A stretch of 57,111 nt of DNA from Pseudomonas syringae pv. cilantro (GTDB lineage: Bacteria; Pseudomonadota; Gammaproteobacteria; Pseudomonadales; Pseudomonadaceae): NCBI RefSeq assembly GCF_001293775.1, contig NZ_LGLN01000032.1:31053-88163 (forward strand), given 5' to 3'. Position numbers and translations under genes: made by a program. The notes beneath the pieces were generated by a model. That model did no database searches and was not told the origin of the DNA. It saw nothing but the letters and a program-made list of their open reading frames with translations. This document shows positions 12,523 to 20,851 of the stretch, piece by piece. Every line of letters begins with the position of its first letter. Position 1 is the first letter of the stretch.

Positions 12523-13611
12523 ATGCCCAGAATGCCATTCAAGGGATTGTCGCCTCTCCCCGTTACTCGACGTCGCTGGTTGATCGGCGCAGCGGCCGCA
12601 GCGCTGCTGGTGCTGGCATTCTGGTGGTGGCGCACGCCGGTACAGACAGCGCCCGCCAAACTCAGCCATACCTACGAGCAGGCACTGGAGCAGGCTCACG
12701 ATGGCAAGCCCGGCGCGGCGCGCGTGCTCTATCAGCAGCTGGCGCGCACCGACCTGTCCGAGACGCAACGCATCAACCTGCTTGCCGAACTGAGCGACTA
12801 CCCGAGCCCGCAGGCCCTCAAACTGCTGGATGCAGGGCTGGGTGATTCATCGCCGCAAATACGCGAAGCCGCCATCGACGTCAGCGTCAAGCTGGTTTCC
12901 AACAGCCAGCGCAGCCTGCTGCTCGGCCCGCTGCTGGATGACGATGACCAATCCGTCAGGTTTCACGCCACCGACGCCCTGCTGGGCCTCTCACCCGATG
13001 AGTTGGGGCTGTATTTTGCCGTTCTGCAACAAAGTGCCGAGGTTTATCAGGAGGTACTCAAAAGTCGGCCGCCGAGTGCACAGAATCAACTGCAACTGGC
13101 AAAGCTGTATCTGCAGACCGGCGATCTCGAACCCGCGCTGAGCGCACTGCAACAAGCCACGGCACTTGATCCGGGTAACACTGAAGCAGCGCTGGCACAC
13201 ATTGAACTGCTGGACCGCAAAGGCCAGGCAGAACAGGCAAGAGCCCTGTTCGCCCGGTTGCTGGAGCACAATCCCGGCTCATCGATGCTCCAGCACGCCC
13301 TGGGTATCTGGCTGCTGAACCACGGACAGGCTGAATTCGCCGTGCTCAGTCTGGCGAAGGCTGCCGAGCTCGCCCCTGAAAACAACGACTACCGTTACGA
13401 CCTCGCCACCGCCTTGCATTCGCTGAACGAGCTGGAAGCTGCGCAAAAGCAGTTGACCCAGATTGTTCAGAACGACCCGGCGAATCGCAAGGCCCGGGTG
13501 CTGCTTGTCCAGTACTGGAAGGAAACCGGCCAGTTGCAGAACGTCCAGGTTCTGCTGGCCGAACTGGAACAGCAGAACCCTGACGATCCGGCGTTGCAGC
13601 AAGGATTGTAG
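12523..13611 (+). CDS. Membrane-anchored tetratricopeptide-repeat protein
   Basis: Protein of 362 residues with one N-terminal transmembrane segment (about 23-42, ending LAFWWWR) after a basic cytoplasmic tail (VTRRRW), so most of it should face the periplasm. Residues about 60-165 look like HEAT-type helical repeats (LLDAGLGDSSPQIREAAID, LLDDDDQSVRFHATDALLGL). Residues about 185-350 are TPR units (QLAKLYLQTGDLEPALSALQ, ALAHIELLDRKGQAEQARAL). This suggests a scaffold or assembly role. The ATG at 12523 is preferred to a TTG at 12460. It lies beyond the oprN terminator and is probably transcribed independently. Exact function not recognised. Confidence 0.75.
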   Translation: MPRMPFKGLSPLPVTRRRWLIGAAAAALLVLAFWWWRTPVQTAPAKLSHTYEQALEQAHDGKPGAARVLYQQLARTDLSETQRINLLAELSDYPSPQALKLLDAGLGDSSPQIREAAIDVSVKLVSNSQRSLLLGPLLDDDDQSVRFHATDALLGLSPDELGLYFAVLQQSAEVYQEVLKSRPPSAQNQLQLAKLYLQTGDLEPALSALQQATALDPGNTEAALAHIELLDRKGQAEQARALFARLLEHNPGSSMLQHALGIWLLNHGQAEFAVLSLAKAAELAPENNDYRYDLATALHSLNELEAAQKQLTQIVQNDPANRKARVLLVQYWKETGQLQNVQVLLAELEQQNPDDPALQQGL

Positions 13612-14098
13612 GGCCGGACGAGGCCAGAAAAACTGGCTCGATGCCATCTTCAAAGGTCGCCAAGAACCGCTTATCGAGCGGTCTGCAGACATTTCTGATA
13701 GGTCGATTTCTGATGGACTTCATGCCTGTCAGATGTTTCTGACGTTGCACTGCGCCGAACCGATGCGGCACGTTTTCCATCACCGGCTAATATCGGAAAT
13801 AACTTACAAGCCATCGCGCCGGATAACACAACAAACGTCCTGTATATCCAACAGCCACGCCTCACCTCATTTAATGATTTTGAAGAAGACTGTTTTCTAA
13901 CTGAAAAAAAAGGTGCATCATTTGCGGGCTAGTGAGTTATAAAGACCCCGTATCTGCACATCCCCCCGCCGGGAAGGCCATGTTTGATCATTGAAGCCGC
14001 AGGTATCGGTCAAAACCGAGTGAGCAAATCGGCCAGACAGTTTTGTCTCATCGCTTTATTGGGCTGACAACAGCCATTACATTGTTGGAGTGTATTAC
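13612..14098. other. Intergenic region upstream of the mvaU-like gene
   Basis: Nearly 490 bases with no convincing gene. Bases 13691-13699 and 13706-13714 are exact direct repeats ATTTCTGAT on a 15-base period, with a weaker third copy near 13732 (ATGTTTCTGAC). AT-rich DNA between 13890 and 13950 is probably the mvaU promoter region, but no certain -35/-10 pair could be set. Confidence 0.5.
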
Positions 14099-14461
14099 TT
14101 GTCCAGACTTGCCGAGTTTCGAGCTGCAGAGAAAGCCCTTCAGGAACAGCTTGCACAGCTGGAATCGTTGAAGAATGACGCCGGATTGAAAAAGGAGATC
14201 GAGTTCGAGCAAAAGCTCAAAGAGCTGATGGGCGCCTATGGCAAAAGCCTGCGTGACATCATTGCAATCATGGACCCTGCGGGCGCTACGTCGCTGGTTG
14301 CACCGGCTGGCCCGAAACGTCGCCGCGCACGCGTCGTCAAGGTTTATCAAAACCCGCACACGGGCGAACTGATCGAGACCAAAGGCGGTAATCATCGCGG
14401 ACTCAAAGCCTGGAAAGAACAATACGGTGTGGACACTGTTGATTCGTGGCTGCGTGCCTGA
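14099..14461 (+). CDS. mvaU: H-NS-like xenogeneic silencer of the MvaT/MvaU family
   Basis: Small nucleoid protein of 120 residues. It silences AT-rich foreign DNA and bridges DNA filaments. The N-terminal half is a coiled-coil oligomerisation domain (SRLAEFRAAEKALQEQLAQL, FEQKLKELMGAYGKSLRDII). A basic linker (GPKRRRARVVK) leads to the DNA-binding C-terminus KVYQNPHTGELIETKGGNHR with GLKAWKEQYGVDTVDSWL. The N-terminus and linker resemble MvaU more than MvaT. The start is TTG at 14099: TTGGAG lies eight bases upstream at ideal spacing, whereas the GTG at 14090 overlaps that site. A terminator follows at 14480-14505. Confidence 0.88.
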   Translation: MSRLAEFRAAEKALQEQLAQLESLKNDAGLKKEIEFEQKLKELMGAYGKSLRDIIAIMDPAGATSLVAPAGPKRRRARVVKVYQNPHTGELIETKGGNHRGLKAWKEQYGVDTVDSWLRA

Positions 14462-14479
14462 TTCGAACTACGTCACCTG

Positions 14480-14505
14480 AAGCCCTGCACTTGCGGGGCT
14501 TTTTT
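14480..14505 (+). terminator. Rho-independent terminator of the mvaU-like gene
   Basis: AAGCCCTGC (14480-14488) pairs with GCGGGGCTT (14493-14501) with one G-T pair, then a T run to 14505, 18 bases after the stop codon. Confidence 0.8.
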
Positions 14506-14759
14506 CTGCCCACGGCCCGGATGATGTCTTCCTGCACAGCTGCTCGGCCTGATAGCCCGACATGATAGACGGCGTGTTTGCAGTCCAGCGCGACGCATAC
14601 CTTTCAGCCTTGCGCTGGAGCAAGTGAACTGGTTGGTACATATAACTTTGCGTCACAGCCCTATTGGGTACCGCGAAAATAATGACGCCAATAAACATTC
14701 TCGGGTTAAGCGATTCAGTGCACAGTTACAAATCTGAACATTTGCTGAATACGGTAGAG

Positions 14760-14939
14760 TAAATATTCAGTTTTTCAATTGTTACACGAGATTAAATCAT
14801 TCTTTAACGCGGGCGCGTGAGGCATTTGCCCTGGCTCAGGCGGAGCGGCAGGGCTTCACACTTTTTTCACATGAACTCTAAGATGATGAAGACCGCTAAA
14901 GGAATAGCGCCCCATGCCCGCCTCGGCGGGCTTCTTTTT
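14760..14939 (+). ncRNA. Possible small RNA ending in an orphan terminator
   Basis: A strong plus-strand terminator (GCCCGCC, TCG loop, GGCGGGC then TTCTTTTT, about 14916-14939) has no plus-strand gene in front of it after the mvaU terminator. On the minus strand the hairpin has no T tract, so it is not an obvious terminator for the minus-strand gene ending at 14958. An AT-rich stretch at 14700-14810 could hold a promoter. An unannotated RNA of about 100-170 bases is the simplest reading, but the 5' end is a guess and no known family was recognised. Confidence 0.3.
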
Positions 14940-14957
14940 GCCTGCAGTAAAGTGGCC

Positions 14958-15515
14958 TCATTGCACTGCGTCCAGGCGCAGGCTTTCGCGAATGTGCAGC
15001 GCCTCGTCCTTGTTGGCCGCATACCCCTGCGCCGACCCTGCATAGGACAACGACCAGGCCAGCTCTTTACTGGCCGCCGCAACCAGCGTCTGGGTCAGTA
15101 CGTGTACGCCATTCTGGGTGATGGTGCAGGTTGTCTCCAGTGCAGGCACCACACTGAGTCGAGCTTCACGCACATGCGTACAAGCGCTCTGCAAACCGCC
15201 ACGGGCGAAGTTGACCTGAATGGCTTTGCGCATTTCCAGCAATACACCGGACACATTGACCTCATGCCCAGGCGTCAGACGAGTCTGCGTCAGCTCCATG
15301 ACCATCAGCGGGTTTCCATTCTGATCGTTTTTGACAGCGCGCTGTCTGACTTGCACGGAGGGCTGGGCGGGTGCATCCGATTCGGTCGCCAGTGACTCGA
15401 CCTCCCAGCCCGCAGGCCAGACGATCATTGCGTCGGCGGCATGAGCACAGGCAGTGCCGAGCAGCAAAAAAAGGCCCAGGCCTGGCAAGAAACGTCGGTA
15501 GTGCGAAAGCATCAT
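14958..15515 (-). CDS. Exported hypothetical protein, DUF4946-like
   Basis: Protein of about 185 residues with a clear Sec signal peptide (MLSHYRRFLPGLGLFLLLGT, cleavage near CAHAADA), so it is periplasmic or secreted. The mature part begins IVWPAGWEVESLATESDAP and contains a QTRLTPGHEVNVSG stretch and one cysteine pair (SACTHVREARL and ETTCTITQNG) that could form a disulfide. It resembles the DUF4946 family found in Pseudomonas; the function is unknown. Two ATGs in tandem (15515 and 15512) are equally possible starts. An upstream in-frame start at 15611 would bury the signal peptide and is rejected. Confidence 0.7.
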   Translation of the reverse strand: MMLSHYRRFLPGLGLFLLLGTACAHAADAMIVWPAGWEVESLATESDAPAQPSVQVRQRAVKNDQNGNPLMVMELTQTRLTPGHEVNVSGVLLEMRKAIQVNFARGGLQSACTHVREARLSVVPALETTCTITQNGVHVLTQTLVAAASKELAWSLSYAGSAQGYAANKDEALHIRESLRLDAVQ

Positions 15516-15669
15516 GGTCGGCTCGCCGGTACGGTGGACCACAAATTCTGAGCCTGTTGCCGCCGCCGAGCAAGGGCGCAACGGTTTTATCCGCTGCCAA
15601 CGGTTTGGCACTGACCACCCTGCCCCGTATCATTTGTCACTAATTTGTACATGTGTTGGAGAAATATCG

Positions 15670-16191
15670 ATGAGCTTGCACGAACTCAATACACTTCCAG
15701 GCGTGACTGCCGAGCCTGAAGCGGCTACCCGGCAATTTGTGTTCAACCACACCATGCTGCGCGTCAAGGACATCACAAAATCGCTGGATTTCTACACCCG
15801 CGTACTGGGTTTCAGTCTGGTTGAGAAGCGCGACTTCCCGGAAGCTGAATTCAGCCTGTATTTTCTTGCGCTGGTCGACAAGGCGCAGATTCCGCAGGAC
15901 GACGCCGCGCGCAATGAATGGATGAAATCGATTCCGGGCATTCTGGAGCTGACTCACAACCACGGCACCGAGAACGATGCGACGGCGTCGTATCACAATG
16001 GCAATAGCGACCCGCGCGGCTTCGGTCACATCTGCGTGTCAGTGCCTGACGTGAAGGTTGCCTGCGAGCGCTTTGAGGCGCTGGGTGTGGACTTTCAGAA
16101 GCGCCTCTCCGACGGCCGCATGAACAGCCTGGCGTTCATCAAGGACCCGGATGGTTACTGGGTGGAAATCATCCAGCCGACGCCGCTTTGA
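15670..16191 (+). CDS. gloA: Lactoylglutathione lyase (glyoxalase I)
   Basis: Cytosolic metalloenzyme of 173 residues that isomerises the hemithioacetal of methylglyoxal and glutathione to S-lactoylglutathione. The glyoxalase fold is clear: FNHTMLRVKDITKSLDFYTR near the N-terminus with the first metal His, a glutamate in GILELTHNHGTEND, GFGHICVSVPDV with the second metal His, and the terminal DPDGYWVEIIQP with the catalytic Glu. Length and the long insert (KAQIPQDDAARNEWMKSIPG) match the eukaryote-like, zinc-type proteobacterial GloA group. GGAG lies eight bases before the ATG. A bidirectional terminator follows. Confidence 0.9.
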   Translation: MSLHELNTLPGVTAEPEAATRQFVFNHTMLRVKDITKSLDFYTRVLGFSLVEKRDFPEAEFSLYFLALVDKAQIPQDDAARNEWMKSIPGILELTHNHGTENDATASYHNGNSDPRGFGHICVSVPDVKVACERFEALGVDFQKRLSDGRMNSLAFIKDPDGYWVEIIQPTPL

Positions 16192-16281
16192 GATTGTCGC
16201 AGCGCTCATGACTGCGGAGTTCTCACGCTTCGAGCGTGAGCCATTCGGCGTTGCGGACTGATCGACAGATCAGCAGTGACG

Positions 16282-16317
16282 AAAAAGCCCCACCTGTTTG
16301 CACAGGTGGGGCTTTTT
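16282..16317. terminator. Bidirectional terminator between gloA and ahpF
   Basis: GCCCCACCTGT (16287-16297) pairs perfectly with ACAGGTGGGGC (16302-16312). A run of A on the left (16282-16286) and of T on the right (16313-16317) let it act on both strands, for gloA on plus and ahpF on minus. Confidence 0.88.
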
Positions 16318-16332
16318 GTTTTGCGCCTTTTA

Positions 16333-17895
16333 TCAGGCTGGCGCGGAAGTGCGGATCAGATGGTCGAAGGCGCTCAGAGAGGCCTTGGCACCCTCGCCCA
16401 GGGCGATGATGATCTGCTTGTACGGTGCAACGGTGACGTCGCCGGCCGCGAAAATGCCAGGAACAGAGGTTTCACCGCGAGAATCCACCACGATCTCGCC
16501 ACGTGGCGACAGTTCGATGGCGCCTCTGAGCCATTCGCTGTTTGGCAGCAGGCCGATCTGCACGAAAATACCTTCCAGTGGAACGGTGATTTCCTCGCCA
16601 GTGGTGCGGTTCTTGTAGCGCAGACCATTGACCTTCTGCTCGTCACCGGTCACTTCAGTAGTTTGCGCACTGGTGATCACCGTGACGTTCGGCAAGCTGT
16701 GCAGTTTGCGCTGCAGAACAGCATCGGCGCGCAGTTGCACATCGAATTCCAGCAGGGTCACGTGCGACACGATCCCCGCCAGGTCGATTGCAGCCTCAAC
16801 ACCTGAGTTACCGCCACCAATCACGGCAACGCGTTTGCCTTTGAACAGCGGACCGTCGCAATGCGGGCAGTAGGCCACGCCCTTGTTACGATACTGCTGC
16901 TCGCCCGGAACGTTCATCTCCCTCCAGCGTGCGCCAGTGGCAAGGATGACGGTCTTGGCCTTGAGGCTCGCACCGCTGGCGAATTTCACTTCGTGCAACT
17001 GGCCGGCCGCACCAGGAATCAGCTTGTCGGCGCGTTGCAGGTTCATGATGTCGACTTCGTACTGCTTGACGTGTTCTTCAAGCGCCACAGCCAGCTTCGG
17101 CCCTTCGGTGTGTTGTACCGAGATGAAGTTTTCGATGGCCATGGTGTCCAGCACCTGACCACCGAAACGCTCAGCCGCCACACCGGTACGAATGCCTTTG
17201 CGAGCCGCATAGACCGCGGCCGCCGAGCCAGCAGGACCGCCGCCAACCACCAGCACATCGAACGCTTCTTTGGCATTGAGTTTCTCGGCCTGACGCGCAC
17301 CGGCACCGGTGTCGATCTTGGCCAGAATCTCTTCCAGGCCCATACGGCCCTGGCCGAACAGCTCGCCATTCAGGTAGATGCTGGGCACCGACATGATTTT
17401 GCGCTCGGTCACTTCGTCCTGGAACAGCGCGCCGTCGATGGCGACGTGCTTGATGCCAGGATTGAGCACGGCCATAAGGTTCAACGCCTGAACGACGTCA
17501 GGGCAGTTCTGACAGGACTGGGAGAAATAGGTTTCGAAATGGAACTCGCCTTGCAGAGCGCGAACCTGTTCGATGGTTTCCGCACTGACCTTGGGTGGAT
17601 AGCCGCCTACTTGCAGCAGCGCCAGGACCAGCGAGGTGAATTCGTGACCCATGGGGATACCGGCGAAACGCAGGCTGATATCGTGTCCAGGGCTGCTCAG
17701 CGAGAACGACGGCGTACGCGCATCGGTGCCGCTGTCATTCAGGGTGACGTCTTTGGAAACACTGATCACGTCATTGAGCAGTGCAAGCATTTCCTGAGAC
17801 TTCGCGCCGTCATCAAGGGACGCGACGATCTCGATGGGGCGAGTGACCCGCTCCAGGTAGGATTTCAACTGGGCTTTAAGATTGGCGTCCAACAT
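16333..17895 (-). CDS. ahpF: Alkyl hydroperoxide reductase subunit F
   Basis: Flavoprotein disulfide reductase, 520 residues, that passes electrons from NADH through FAD and two disulfides to AhpC. The N-terminal tandem thioredoxin-like domain carries the CxxC in [15 protein letters not shown]. The FAD site is [19 protein letters not shown], the second redox CxxC is in [20 protein letters not shown] with the NAD(P) Rossmann motif following, and the C-terminal FAD motif is [16 protein letters not shown]. It lies 125 bases downstream of ahpC on the same strand, with a hairpin between the two that may attenuate transcription. Confidence 0.95.
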   Translation of the reverse strand: MLDANLKAQLKSYLERVTRPIEIVASLDDGAKSQEMLALLNDVISVSKDVTLNDSGTDARTPSFSLSSPGHDISLRFAGIPMGHEFTSLVLALLQVGGYPPKVSAETIEQVRALQGEFHFETYFSQSCQNCPDVVQALNLMAVLNPGIKHVAIDGALFQDEVTERKIMSVPSIYLNGELFGQGRMGLEEILAKIDTGAGARQAEKLNAKEAFDVLVVGGGPAGSAAAVYAARKGIRTGVAAERFGGQVLDTMAIENFISVQHTEGPKLAVALEEHVKQYEVDIMNLQRADKLIPGAAGQLHEVKFASGASLKAKTVILATGARWREMNVPGEQQYRNKGVAYCPHCDGPLFKGKRVAVIGGGNSGVEAAIDLAGIVSHVTLLEFDVQLRADAVLQRKLHSLPNVTVITSAQTTEVTGDEQKVNGLRYKNRTTGEEITVPLEGIFVQIGLLPNSEWLRGAIELSPRGEIVVDSRGETSVPGIFAAGDVTVAPYKQIIIALGEGAKASLSAFDHLIRTSAPA

Positions 17896-17931
17896 GTGGC
17901 GACTTCCTGTTTTACGAAGGGTAGAAATAAC

Positions 17932-17965
17932 AACGCCCAGGCGATTACCGCCCGGGCGTTTTTTG
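17932..17965 (-). terminator. Hairpin between ahpC and ahpF
   Basis: AACGCCCAGG (17932-17941) pairs with CCCGGGCGTT (17951-17960) with one mismatch. On the plus strand it is followed by six T. In the minus-strand direction of ahpC transcription the tail is only GTTGTTATTT, so it is probably a partial terminator or processing signal giving more ahpC than ahpF message. Confidence 0.5.
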
Positions 17966-18020
17966 GGGCGATGCGGTTTACTTGCTCAAGAGCTCAACGC
18001 CCCCAACCGATTCATGCGAA

Positions 18021-18584
18021 TCAGATCTTGCCGACCAGGTCCAGAGACGGAGCCAGGGTAGCCTCGCCTTCTTTCCACTTGGCTGGGCAGACTTCGCCCG
18101 GGTGAGCAGCGACGTACTGAGCAGCCTTGATCTTGCGCAGCAGCTCGGAAGCGTCACGGCCCACACCACCGTCGTTCAGTTCGACGATTTTGATCTGGCC
18201 TTCAGGGTTGATCACGAACGTACCGCGATCCGCCAGACCGGCTTCTTCGATCAGCACGTCGAAGTTGCGCGAGATAGTCAGCGTCGGGTCACCGATCATG
18301 GTGTACTGGATCTTGCCGATTGCTGGCGAGGTGTTGTGCCATGCAGCGTGGGCAAAGTGGGTGTCAGTCGAGACGCTGTAGATTTCAACGCCCAGCTTCT
18401 TGAACTCGTCGTAGTTGTCAGCCAGGTCTTCCAGCTCGGTCGGGCACACAAAGGTGAAGTCAGCCGGGTAGAAGAATACGACAGACCATTTGCCTTTGAA
18501 GTCAGCGTCCGAAACGTCAACGAAAGCGCCGTTCTTGAACGCAGTAGCCTTGAACGGTTTAACGTGGCTGTTGATGATAGGCAT
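18021..18584 (-). CDS. ahpC: Alkyl hydroperoxide reductase subunit C (2-Cys peroxiredoxin)
   Basis: Cytosolic peroxidase of 187 residues that reduces hydrogen peroxide and organic hydroperoxides. The peroxidatic Cys47 lies in [17 protein letters not shown] and the resolving Cys166 in [13 protein letters not shown]. The catalytic Thr/Arg framework ([12 protein letters not shown]) is intact. AGGAGA precedes the ATG at good spacing. AhpF downstream recycles it. An OxyR site would be expected upstream, but no convincing four-part ATAG/CTAT element was found in the 110 bases before the integrase gene. Confidence 0.95.
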   Translation of the reverse strand: MPIINSHVKPFKATAFKNGAFVDVSDADFKGKWSVVFFYPADFTFVCPTELEDLADNYDEFKKLGVEIYSVSTDTHFAHAAWHNTSPAIGKIQYTMIGDPTLTISRNFDVLIEEAGLADRGTFVINPEGQIKIVELNDGGVGRDASELLRKIKAAQYVAAHPGEVCPAKWKEGEATLAPSLDLVGKI

Positions 18585-18694
18585 CGGTATATCTCCTGAT
18601 GGGTTAGATGGGTTGTGAATTCGATGGAGTGAAGCTTACGCATCATCGATGACAATCGCTCATTGGCAAACCTCATGTCACCAATTGCTTTTCG

Positions 18695-19653
18695 CTATGA
18701 AGGTAGCTTATCAATAGAAGAAACCTTCAGGCCGCTCCCTGCCTCGGAGTAGCCCGGGAACGGCGCGGCGTCAATGTAACGCATTGCGGACTTGATGTCC
18801 CTCCAGCCCACGTAGGCCATCAGCGACTTGAGGTCCCAGCCGTTGCTGTGCGCCCAGCTCGCAAAACCCCGCCGCAATGAGTGGCTGGTGTACTGCGACG
18901 CTTCGACCCCGCGCGTGCGAACGCCTGGCGCAGCAAGGGAATGACGCTGTTGGCGTGCAGCCCCTCCTCGCCCATATTGCCCCAGCGGTCGACCGCTCGA
19001 AACACCGGACCGCGCACCAGCGCGGCGCAGTTGATCCATTCGATGTACGCCTGCACCGGGCACAACCGCTGCAGGGCCGGTGTCTGGTAGGTCCTGCCGA
19101 TGTTTTCGCGATCACCCTTGCTGCGCGGCAGGTACAGGCTGATGCCTGACCCGGCAATCGCCTTGACGTCCTGCACCTGCAGGCGGCACAGCTCATCACT
19201 GCGAAAGCCCCGCCAGAAGCCCAGCAATATCAGCGCCGTATCACGACGACAGCGCAGCAACCGCGGTTGATCATGGTGCGCGCCAGCATCGCGGGCTTCC
19301 AGGTCCAGTGCAGCGATGACCCTTTCCAGGTCTTGTAACTGCAAGGGTTCGGCCTGCTTTTCCTGCGCCGGGTGCAGGGCGCGAATGCCCTTGAGCACCT
19401 TGCGCACCATCGGCGCCTTGGTCGGATCGACAAAACCCTGGCTGACATGCCACTGCGCCAGCGCAGAAAGCCGCAGTTTCAGGGTGTTGACCGACAGCGT
19501 CCCTGCATAACTGGCCAGATAACGCGCAATGCTTTCGCTAGTCGCTGGCAGAAAGCCGCCCCACGACACTTCGAAATGCTCGACGGCGGCCCGGTAACTG
19601 CGCCGCGTGTTGTCACGGGTCGCGGCATCGATGTAGCGATCAATGTCATTCAT
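18695..19653 (-). pseudogene. Tyrosine recombinase/integrase, frameshifted near the C-terminus
   Basis: Phage-integrase-family recombinase. From the ATG at 19653 the first frame encodes 277 residues: an N-terminal SAM-like core-binding domain (about 1-95) and the start of the catalytic domain with Arg151 in GFWRGFRSDELCRL. The rest of the active site lies in the next frame: HSLRR (His258, Arg261), Trp284 in AYVGWRDIKS and the nucleophile Tyr293 in AMRYIDA (numbering for a repaired 319-residue protein). The switch falls at the four C at 18907-18910 (plus strand); one extra base there would restore FARAGVEASQYTSHSLRRG. This may be a genuine inactivating deletion or a homopolymer sequencing error. 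It is divergent from the KfrA-like gene. Confidence 0.8.
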
Positions 19654-19710
19654 GGCTCAAGCCTGCAAATCGTACGGGATCAGGCGCAAAAAACCGCTCA
19701 GATCCGCCTG

Positions 19711-19739
19711 ACACGGGATAATACGCCAATATCCCGTGT
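19711..19739. repeat. Perfect inverted repeat, arms 10, spacer 9 (IR1)
   Basis: ACACGGGATA (19711-19720) and TATCCCGTGT (19730-19739) are exact reverse complements flanking nine bases (ATACGCCAA). The site lies 57 bases before the integrase start and 90 before the kfrA-like start. It could be an operator for the KfrA-like protein or a tyrosine-recombinase core site; arm and spacer sizes fit both. Confidence 0.75.
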
Positions 19740-19779
19740 TATTTAATTCTAAAAATGACGAATTTAACGCGCTCGTATA

Positions 19780-19802
19780 GTATGTAATTACAGAGTACAT
19801 AC
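19780..19802. repeat. Inverted repeat, arms 7, spacer 9 (IR2)
   Basis: GTATGTA (19780-19786) and TACATAC (19796-19802) are exact reverse complements around nine bases. TCGTA-like sequence extends both arms imperfectly. A smaller palindrome TACGA-AA-TCGTA lies next to it (about 19808-19819), just before the kfrA-like ribosome-binding site. Its position over the expected promoter suggests autoregulation. Confidence 0.65.
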
Positions 19803-19828
19803 CACAGTACGAAATCGTAGGAGTAATC

Positions 19829-20839
19829 ATGGCTCGGGGCGGCGTAAACAAAGCGTTGGTGCAGAAAGCGAGGGGCGCCCTGCTGGCCAGAGGCGAAAAC
19901 CCCAGTATCGATGCGGTACGCATTGAAATGGGCAACACCGGCTCGAAGACCACCATCCATCGCTACCTCAAAGAGCTGGAGGCGACGCACACACCTACAC
20001 CCGACATCAGTGAGGAACTCACCGAACTGGTGGCGCGCCTTGCACAACGGCTTGAGGAACAGGCTCAGGAGCGTATCGATCAGGCACGCGAGGAGTACGA
20101 CGCCAGCTGTAGTGATTTGCGACAGCAACTTGCAATGGCTCAGCAGCAGATCGACGAACTGCAAAAACACCTGCAGCAACGGGATGAGACGCTTGAACAG
20201 CAAGCCGCCGCCCTGCTCCACACTCAACAGACACTTCAAAGCACCCAGACCGAGCAGGCCCGACTGCTCCAGGCCAGGCTCGACCTGGAGGCGCGCCTGC
20301 AAGACAAGGATGGGCAGATTGGTTCGCTGGAAGAGAAACATCAGCATGCTCGCGAAGCGCTTGAGCACTATCGCAACTCGATCAAGGACCAGCGCGAACA
20401 CGAGCAGCAACGCCACGAAGGCCAGGTTCAGCAGTTGCAGATGGAGTTGCGGCAGGCACAACAAAGTCTGGCCATGCGCCAGGAAGACATCACACAGCTG
20501 AATCGCGACAACGAAAGATTGCTGGCCGAGAACCGCACTGCACAGCGCGAACTGCACCGCCAGCAAGACCTGCTGAGCAAGACAACCCTTCAGGCGACCG
20601 CTTCTGCCGAGCAGCAGCAACAAGCGCGCACCCACTGCGCACTGCTGGAGGACAGACTAGGCGGCCTGCAAGAGGAAGCGGCCGGACTCAGGCAGAACCT
20701 GACAGACGCTCTGCAGCAAAACCGGGTTCTAGAGTTACTGCTGACCAAAAAGGAAGCTGCCCTGGAAAACCTGCAGCACCAGACCCGCCAGGCTGCAAAA
20801 CCCAAAGCCAGCACAAACAAGCCGCCAGCCAGCACGTGA
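19829..20839 (+). CDS. KfrA-like DNA-binding protein with a long coiled coil
   Basis: Protein of 336 residues. Residues 1-50 form a KfrA_N-type helix-turn-helix (ALLARGENPSIDAVRIEMGN then GSKTTIHRYLKELE). From about 55 to 320 it is an almost unbroken glutamine-, glutamate- and leucine-rich coiled coil (for example LQQRDETLEQQAAALLHTQQ), ending in a lysine/alanine/proline tail. KfrA of broad-host-range plasmids is an autoregulated DNA-binding protein with a filament-like coiled coil tied to plasmid stability. Here it is chromosomal and divergent from an integrase. TAGGAG lies at good spacing before the ATG. It ends 12 bases from a convergent kinase gene. Role unknown; a nucleoid-associated or element-maintenance function is inferred. 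Confidence 0.82.
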   Translation: MARGGVNKALVQKARGALLARGENPSIDAVRIEMGNTGSKTTIHRYLKELEATHTPTPDISEELTELVARLAQRLEEQAQERIDQAREEYDASCSDLRQQLAMAQQQIDELQKHLQQRDETLEQQAAALLHTQQTLQSTQTEQARLLQARLDLEARLQDKDGQIGSLEEKHQHAREALEHYRNSIKDQREHEQQRHEGQVQQLQMELRQAQQSLAMRQEDITQLNRDNERLLAENRTAQRELHRQQDLLSKTTLQATASAEQQQQARTHCALLEDRLGGLQEEAAGLRQNLTDALQQNRVLELLLTKKEAALENLQHQTRQAAKPKASTNKPPAST

Positions 20840-20851
20840 GGCATGAGCTCG

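Noticed and set aside
14451..14475. tRNA-like GATTCGAACT string after mvaU
   Set aside because: No flanking acceptor or anticodon stems; it spans a stop codon and is chance similarity to a T-loop.
16861..18105. Plus-strand frame of 414 codons opposite ahpF and the ahpC 3' end
   Set aside because: Covers two genes and a terminator on the other strand; no motif.
18585..18694. OxyR site upstream of ahpC
   Set aside because: Expected from biology, but the four ATAG/CTAT elements at 10-base spacing could not be matched.
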